A stretch of DNA of 64,000 nt, taken from contig JBKGHI010000001.1 of assembly GCA_046520405.1 (NCBI GenBank), forward strand, positions 1 to 64,000. Direction: 5' to 3'. The stretch comes from Myxococcus sp046520405 (GTDB taxonomy: Bacteria > Myxococcota > Myxococcia > Myxococcales > Myxococcaceae). Made by a program: the position numbers and the translations under genes. Below, piece after piece: positions 60,042 to 64,000 of the stretch (position 1 is its first letter; each line of letters opens with the position of its first letter). The notes below the pieces were generated by a model that made no database searches, had not been told where the DNA came from, and was given only the letters and a program-made list of their open reading frames with translations.

Positions 60042-60797
60042 ATGGCTGCTCCCTCTCGCATCCGTGGTGGTCCGGTGTCCGAACCCACGCTGGCGTCGGC
60101 GGTCGTGGACCGGCTGCGCGGCGACATCCTGCATGGGCTGTTGGCGCCGGGCGAGAAGCTGCGGCTCGAACACCTGGCGCCGCGCTACGGCGTGGGGCGG
60201 ACGCCGCTGCGTGAGGCGTGCTGTCGCCTTGCGTCCGAGGGGCTCGTCACCATCGAGGACCAGCGCGGCTTCCGCGTGGCGCCCATCTCCCGGGCCGACC
60301 TGCTGGACCTGACGCGGACGCGGCAGCAGATTGAGCCGCTCGCGCTTCGCGCGGCCATCGCGCAGGGGGACATCGCCTGGGAGGGCGAGGTGACAGCGGC
60401 CCTCCACCGGTTGCAACGCCGCGCGCCGGCTTCGGGGAGCGGGACGCTGGATGACACCTGGGAGCAGGAGCACGCGCGCTTCCATTCGGCCCTGCTGAGC
60501 GCGTGTGGCTCGCCCTGGCTCCTCAAGTTCCACGCGATGCTGTTCGACCAGACGGAGCGCTACCGCCGGCTCGCCCAGGCGTACGGCAAGTCCGGACGGC
60601 ACGTGGAGAACGAGCACGCCACGCTCGTGAAGGCCGCCCTGGAGCGCGACGCGGAGCGGGCCTGCGCGCTCCTGACGGAGCACATCGCCCGGACGACCGA
60701 GCTGGTCCTCGCCGCCCACCCCGGGCTGCGCGCGGAGACGCCCGCGCCAGGCGCATCTTTGCCGACAAAAATCCGGGGCCGCAGGGTGAAGGATTGA
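60042..60797 (+). CDS. GntR-family (FCD) transcriptional regulator
   Basis: A 251-residue regulator. Winged-helix part: ILHGLLAPGEKLRLEHLA and VGRTPLREACCRLASEGLV (about 30-75). The FCD effector domain (about 85-230) is all-helical and has metal ligand candidates (Asp, two His in HSALLSACG and HVENEHATLV). It is divergent from the FAH operon, the usual layout for FCD regulators of small organic-acid catabolism, and probably represses it until the substrate binds. Confidence 0.87.
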   Translation: MAAPSRIRGGPVSEPTLASAVVDRLRGDILHGLLAPGEKLRLEHLAPRYGVGRTPLREACCRLASEGLVTIEDQRGFRVAPISRADLLDLTRTRQQIEPLALRAAIAQGDIAWEGEVTAALHRLQRRAPASGSGTLDDTWEQEHARFHSALLSACGSPWLLKFHAMLFDQTERYRRLAQAYGKSGRHVENEHATLVKAALERDAERACALLTEHIARTTELVLAAHPGLRAETPAPGASLPTKIRGRRVKD

Positions 60798-60832
60798 CGC
60801 CCCGCCACCAGGGGCGTACGGCTGCGGGCGAC

Positions 60833-61669
60833 ATGATTCGCACATCCTTCGTCGAAGGTGCAGGTGGCGTCCGGTTGGCGGTGAGCGAGTCGGGGCCGGC
60901 GTCAGGCGCTCCGTCCGTCCTCTTCGTGCATGGCTTTGCCCAGAGCCGCCAGAGCTGGGGCCGGGTGCTCCAGGGGGGCTTGTCCCGGAATCATCGACTC
61001 GTCGCGGTCGACCTCCGTGGGCATGGGGACTCGGACAAGCCGGAAGGCGAGGCGCCGTATGTCGACGGCGCGAACTTCGCCGGGGACCTGGAGGCGGTCA
61101 TCCAGCAGCTCGGCCTGGAGCGCCCGGTGGTGGTCGCCTGGTCCTACGGTGGCGTCGTCGTGGGGGACTACCTCCGGCACCGCGGCGATGAGGCGCTGGG
61201 TGGGCTCTTCTTCGTGGCGGCGTCACTCAAGACGGGGAAGCCCGCACGAGCCCTGTTCGGGCCAGGGATGATGTCGAACGCGCGGGGCCTCCTCTCGGAG
61301 GACGCGGACACCTATGCGGCCGCCGCGCGCGCCTTCGTCGAGGCGTGCCCGGCGCGGGGCTTTCCTCCGGCGCTGGTCGACGCGAGCGTTCGACTCATGC
61401 AGCGCGTTCCGGTGAACGTCCGGCGCGCGCTCCTCTCACGAGCAGAGGACTATTCGGCGGAGCTGGAGCGCTGCCGCTGTCCGGTGGTGACGCTTCATGG
61501 TGAGCTGGACCAGGTGGTGCTCCCGGCCATGAGCTCGGATGTGGTGCTGGCGAGCGTGCGACAGGGCCAGAGCGCCTGGCTCGCCGGCGTGGGGCACGCG
61601 CCCTTCATCGAGGCGACGGCGGACTTCGAGGCCGTGCTCGAGACGTTCGTGGTGGCCGCGCGGGGCTGA
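60833..61669 (+). CDS. alpha/beta hydrolase
   Basis: A 278-residue alpha/beta hydrolase. VLFVHGFAQSRQSW is the oxyanion-hole motif; the nucleophile elbow is AWSYGG (A in place of the first Gly), the acid is Asp in GELDQVV and the His is in GHAPFIEA. ATG 60833 is used; it lies 35 bp after the GntR gene and may be co-transcribed with it. Substrate unknown; an esterase, lactonase or C-C hydrolase matches the ring-cleavage setting. Confidence 0.83.
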   Translation: MIRTSFVEGAGGVRLAVSESGPASGAPSVLFVHGFAQSRQSWGRVLQGGLSRNHRLVAVDLRGHGDSDKPEGEAPYVDGANFAGDLEAVIQQLGLERPVVVAWSYGGVVVGDYLRHRGDEALGGLFFVAASLKTGKPARALFGPGMMSNARGLLSEDADTYAAAARAFVEACPARGFPPALVDASVRLMQRVPVNVRRALLSRAEDYSAELERCRCPVVTLHGELDQVVLPAMSSDVVLASVRQGQSAWLAGVGHAPFIEATADFEAVLETFVVAARG

Positions 61670-61806
61670 GGCGCCGCGCGCCTGGTGACCCGAGACATCA
61701 GGTGGTGCGTGCCGTCATCGTCGAGGGCCGCATCCGCCGTCTTTCAAGTCACTGATTTCCTTGAGGCAGGTGGCGCCCCGCTGTCTTCGGATGGCGGCGC
61801 AGGTGG

Positions 61807-61823
61807 TGGCACGTGTCCTGCTT
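61807..61823 (+). promoter_or_regulatory. sigma-54 promoter
   Basis: TGGCACGTGTCCTGCTT matches the consensus TGGCACG-N4-TTGCW at all but one position. The invariant GG (61808-61809) and GC (61820-61821) are exactly 10 nt apart. The expected start (about 61833) is about 60 bp upstream of the ATG at 61892. Sigma-54 promoters with enhancer-binding activators are common in myxobacterial development. Confidence 0.7.
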
Positions 61824-61891
61824 TACGGCAGGGCACGTCACGCGCTTCCGGCACGAATGCCCCTCCGCTCGCCGGTCTCAAGGAGTCCGCC

Positions 61892-62725
61892 ATGTCCATT
61901 CCGCTCCTCAGTCGTTCGTGCATCTCGCTGCCCCAGGTGGGTGTCCCCCACGTTCCCTCGGCCGCCTCGCCCGCGCCGAGCGTGAAGGGAACGCAGGCCT
62001 CTCCGCCCCGGAGCGATGCGTGGCAGAAGCTCATGACGGATGCTTTCGAGCCGGCTGCGCGCGGGCAGGGCGTCAACCTGAGTGGTGTGTCTTCCGCGCA
62101 TCGGGCGGCCTCGGCGTCCCATGTCAGTGACGCGGGCCCTGGCTTCGGCGCTCCGTCCAGCGGGGCGGTGTACAACGCCAGTCAGCCCTGGTTGAGCGTG
62201 AACAACGTGGGTTCGCCCTACAACAGCAACATGCAGCTCATCTCCCCGGAGCAGAAGAGCCAGTTCAAGTTCACCAACACGTTCACCAACACCACGGGGC
62301 AGCCGCAGACCATTACGCTGTGGAACAAGGTGGGTGAGAAGGGCGGCCCGAACGACGGGCAGAACTTCGACAAGAGCACGCCGAAGACGTTCACCCTCCA
62401 GCCCGGTCAATCGCAGATGGTGGCGTTCGACAACAACAGCAGCGTCGCGTGGTGCATGTCGAAGGACGGCTCGGCGAAGCCCGGCGCGAACTCCGGCCAG
62501 ACGTGGGGCGAGGCGACGTTTGGCAACGCCGCCACGGGTTGGAGCGGCTACAACACCAGTCAAATCAGCCCCGCGGGCCACGCGGGCAGCATGTCCATCA
62601 CCAATGAGGCCACCGGCAAGACGGTGACGGAGGCCAACGCCTGGCAGTCGCCCTCCGACGACCCCGCGGGCCGCGACGTGGGCGTCCCCGCGGGCCCGAT
62701 GCACCTGCGCACCGTCCTGAGCTGA
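61892..62725 (+). CDS. thaumatin-like/beta-sandwich protein with proline/serine-rich N-terminus
   Basis: A 277-residue protein starting at ATG 61892 behind AAGGAG. The N-terminal 100 residues are rich in Ser, Pro, Ala and Gly without a classical signal peptide (MSIPLLSRSCISLPQVGV). The C-terminal domain (about 110-270) resembles the protein at the left edge: FKFTNTFTNTTGQPQTITLW, TFTLQPGQSQMVAFDNN and WGEATFGNAATGWSGYN are thaumatin-like beta-sandwich phrases. Two cysteines only. Driven by a sigma-54 promoter, so it may belong to a developmental or starvation response. Confidence 0.72.
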   Translation: MSIPLLSRSCISLPQVGVPHVPSAASPAPSVKGTQASPPRSDAWQKLMTDAFEPAARGQGVNLSGVSSAHRAASASHVSDAGPGFGAPSSGAVYNASQPWLSVNNVGSPYNSNMQLISPEQKSQFKFTNTFTNTTGQPQTITLWNKVGEKGGPNDGQNFDKSTPKTFTLQPGQSQMVAFDNNSSVAWCMSKDGSAKPGANSGQTWGEATFGNAATGWSGYNTSQISPAGHAGSMSITNEATGKTVTEANAWQSPSDDPAGRDVGVPAGPMHLRTVLS

Positions 62726-62852
62726 GCGAGGCCCGAAGGTCATGCCGGGTCTTCGGCACCTGTCTCTTAGACAGCGAGGCCTGCAGGCATTCCCTTGTCA
62801 CCCGGCCCCCGAAGCGCCTTACATTCGGGCGCCTGACGCGGGAGCACTGAAC

Positions 62853-63263
62853 ATGAACACGGTGGTGGTGCTGCGAGTCTTTTCTCCAGTCTTCGACGTG
62901 AAGGCTTTTCTGGCGCGCTTCCCTGACCTGGAGGTCGACGCGGTCTGGGTGACGGGTGAGAAGAAGCTGCTTCGGAAGACGCACACGGATTCAGGGTTCA
63001 ACCTGACCGTCGTCGAGGCGGAGACGAGCGCCCAGGCCTTGCCCGAGGTCCGCCAGCGATTGGCGTCGCTGGCCCCCGTGCTCACGGAGCTCCGGCGGCA
63101 GTCCGCGACCTGCGTGGTGGATTTCGGGATGTTCGTGGGCGGTGAGCGCCAGTTCGTCGGTGCCGTGGAGTTCGCGCCGGAGGACCTGCGGTGGTTCGCG
63201 GAGCAAGAGCTCGGGATTGCCGTCTCCGCGTATCCAACGTCGGACGAGGAGGAGATTCACTGA
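62853..63263 (+). CDS. small protein, DUF4279-like
   Basis: A 136-residue cytoplasmic protein. A half-domain VLRVFSPVFDVKAFLARFPD is followed by GFNLTVVEAETS, VVDFGMFVGGERQFVGAVEF and LGIAVSAYPTSDEEE, a pattern like DUF4279-type proteins that often act as immunity factors. No toxin gene adjoins it. ATG 62853 is used; the short hairpin CCGAAG/CTTCGG (62735-62758) lies between it and the preceding gene. Identity uncertain. Confidence 0.55.
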   Translation: MNTVVVLRVFSPVFDVKAFLARFPDLEVDAVWVTGEKKLLRKTHTDSGFNLTVVEAETSAQALPEVRQRLASLAPVLTELRRQSATCVVDFGMFVGGERQFVGAVEFAPEDLRWFAEQELGIAVSAYPTSDEEEIH

Positions 63264-63272
63264 CACTCGCTT

Positions 63273-64000
63273 CTAGCGCAGCGCCGCGAGGGCCGCGCCG
63301 ACCTTCGCCACCGTCACCGACACGGGCGTCGTCACCTCCGGAGCGAAGATGGCCACTCGGAGCTCCTCGAAGGCCCACCGCAGCTCCTGCGCCGCCTCCT
63401 GGTCACGGACGGTGGCGTACTTGGCGAGGAATGTCTCCCACAGAGGAGTGAAGGGCGCAGCCTTCCCTGCGTCCTTGCCGGGGTTCGCCACCGCACGCGC
63501 CAGCCGTGCCTGGGCCGCGCGGAGATAGCGCGGGTAGTGCAGCAGGCGCACGAAGGGGATCCACTCGATGAGCTTCGCGGGGAACAGCTGCTCGAGCTGC
63601 GAGCGGATGTCCCGCACGGCCGCCGCGCCGCTCGGCCCCTTGGATGCCGCCTTGAGTGCAGCGAGCGTCCCGGCGAGCTCCGAGGAGGTGACAACGACTG
63701 CGTTCGCCCAGTCCCGGGCCGCCTGCTCGATGCGCGGTGAGCCCTCTCGGACCAGCGCCTCGAAGGCCGCCTTCGTGCGGGGCAGCGGCGCGCCCGGTGT
63801 GAGCTTGAACGCATCGTCGACGCCGCGTGCGAGGACGAGCGCCCGGAAGGCGTCGGCCTGGCCCCGCACGGGCGGCGCGCCGTCCAGGGACGGGAAGGGC
63901 AGCGGCATGCGCGCGGCGCTGACGGCCACATGTCCGCGCGCGGCGAGCATCAGGAGCCGGCGGACCCCCGTGCGCGTGGCCGCGTCGGCGGCGGAGGATG
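63273..64000 (-). CDS. hrpA: ATP-dependent RNA helicase HrpA, C-terminal part (5' end outside the window)
   Basis: The frame is open to the right edge and ends at 63273, giving the last 240 or so residues. They match the C-terminal DUF3418 region of HrpA: TRTGVRRLLMLAARGHV, LFPAKLIEWIPFVRLLHYPRYLRA and QELRWAFEELRVAIFAPEV with a tail rich in Val/Ala. HrpA is a DEAH helicase of about 1300 residues that rescues stalled ribosomes and processes mRNA. The helicase core is outside the window. It ends 9 bp after the convergent small-protein gene. Confidence 0.85.
   Translation of the reverse strand, partial: SSAADAATRTGVRRLLMLAARGHVAVSAARMPLPFPSLDGAPPVRGQADAFRALVLARGVDDAFKLTPGAPLPRTKAAFEALVREGSPRIEQAARDWANAVVVTSSELAGTLAALKAASKGPSGAAAVRDIRSQLEQLFPAKLIEWIPFVRLLHYPRYLRAAQARLARAVANPGKDAGKAAPFTPLWETFLAKYATVRDQEAAQELRWAFEELRVAIFAPEVTTPVSVTVAKVGAALAALR

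Noticed and set aside
1..64000. tRNA genes, rRNA, CRISPR arrays, IS elements, prophage
   Set aside because: None were visible: no clover-leaf-like tRNA sequence, no regularly spaced repeats apart from the three-copy operator array, no transposase or integrase.

Overview
The window is a high-GC, gene-dense stretch of a bacterial chromosome that reads like a myxobacterium (Myxococcus/Corallococcus type). Reasons are the strong G/C third-position bias, the number of small secreted lipoproteins with a GCG-type lipobox, a sigma-54 type promoter, one-component and LytTR regulators beside single-enzyme genes, a secreted trypsin-like lipoprotein and a WD40 protein. This is inference from gene content. 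There is no rRNA, tRNA, CRISPR array, phage or IS element in the window. The left edge cuts the 5' end of a thaumatin-like protein gene and the right edge cuts the 5' end of hrpA.

Left part (about 2.6-21 kb): a large glycan or glycoconjugate locus. On the + strand it encodes a SAM methyltransferase, a glycoside-hydrolase-like barrel whose order looks circularly permuted, a zinc-type dehydrogenase, a Gfo/Idh/MocA oxidoreductase, an MsbA-like ABC exporter, two sugar-nucleotide epimerases, a GT4 glycosyltransferase, three CgeB-like glycosyltransferases in a row, a UDP-glucose 6-dehydrogenase and a membrane GT39 transferase. Many of these genes overlap by 4 nt (ATGA/GTGA), so they are probably translationally coupled. 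A two-gene minus-strand operon inside the locus encodes a dual-specificity phosphatase and a large protein joining a phosphoribosyltransferase-like half to a kinase-like half. Together they could make activated sugars, assemble a short glycan and export it; the final product is unknown.

Middle part (21-47 kb): mostly small independent units. These include a secreted protein and a lipoprotein, an Rrf2 regulator with an operator over its own start, an epoxide-hydrolase-like enzyme, a GFA protein, a YhhN membrane protein, a macrodomain protein, a DinB-like protein, an alcohol dehydrogenase with a GXWXG protein, a LytS/LytTR two-component pair preceded by three helically phased repeats, a carboxylesterase, a secreted trypsin-like protease, an exported helix-hairpin-helix lipoprotein, an AAC(3)-like acetyltransferase, LysR/DJ-1, TetR/desaturase and AraC/SDR pairs, a PhoX-like protein and two tandem six-cysteine lipoproteins.

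Right part (47-64 kb): a WD40 protein, an AbiEii-like nucleotidyltransferase with an unknown partner, a MazF-like toxin gene, a two-domain serine hydrolase interrupted by TGA, an anti-sigma/ECF sigma/CPBP protease group, an MFS exporter, a FAH/VOC/deacetylase operon opposite a GntR regulator, an alpha/beta hydrolase and a second thaumatin-like protein behind a sigma-54 promoter.

Five genes (about 2.21, 8.46, 19.59, 23.93 and 30.82 kb) are split by what look like small indels in G/C-rich runs, and a sixth is cut by an in-frame TGA at 53383-53385. So many lesions in otherwise intact genes point first to base errors in the assembly, and the products are annotated here as full-length proteins with the break marked.
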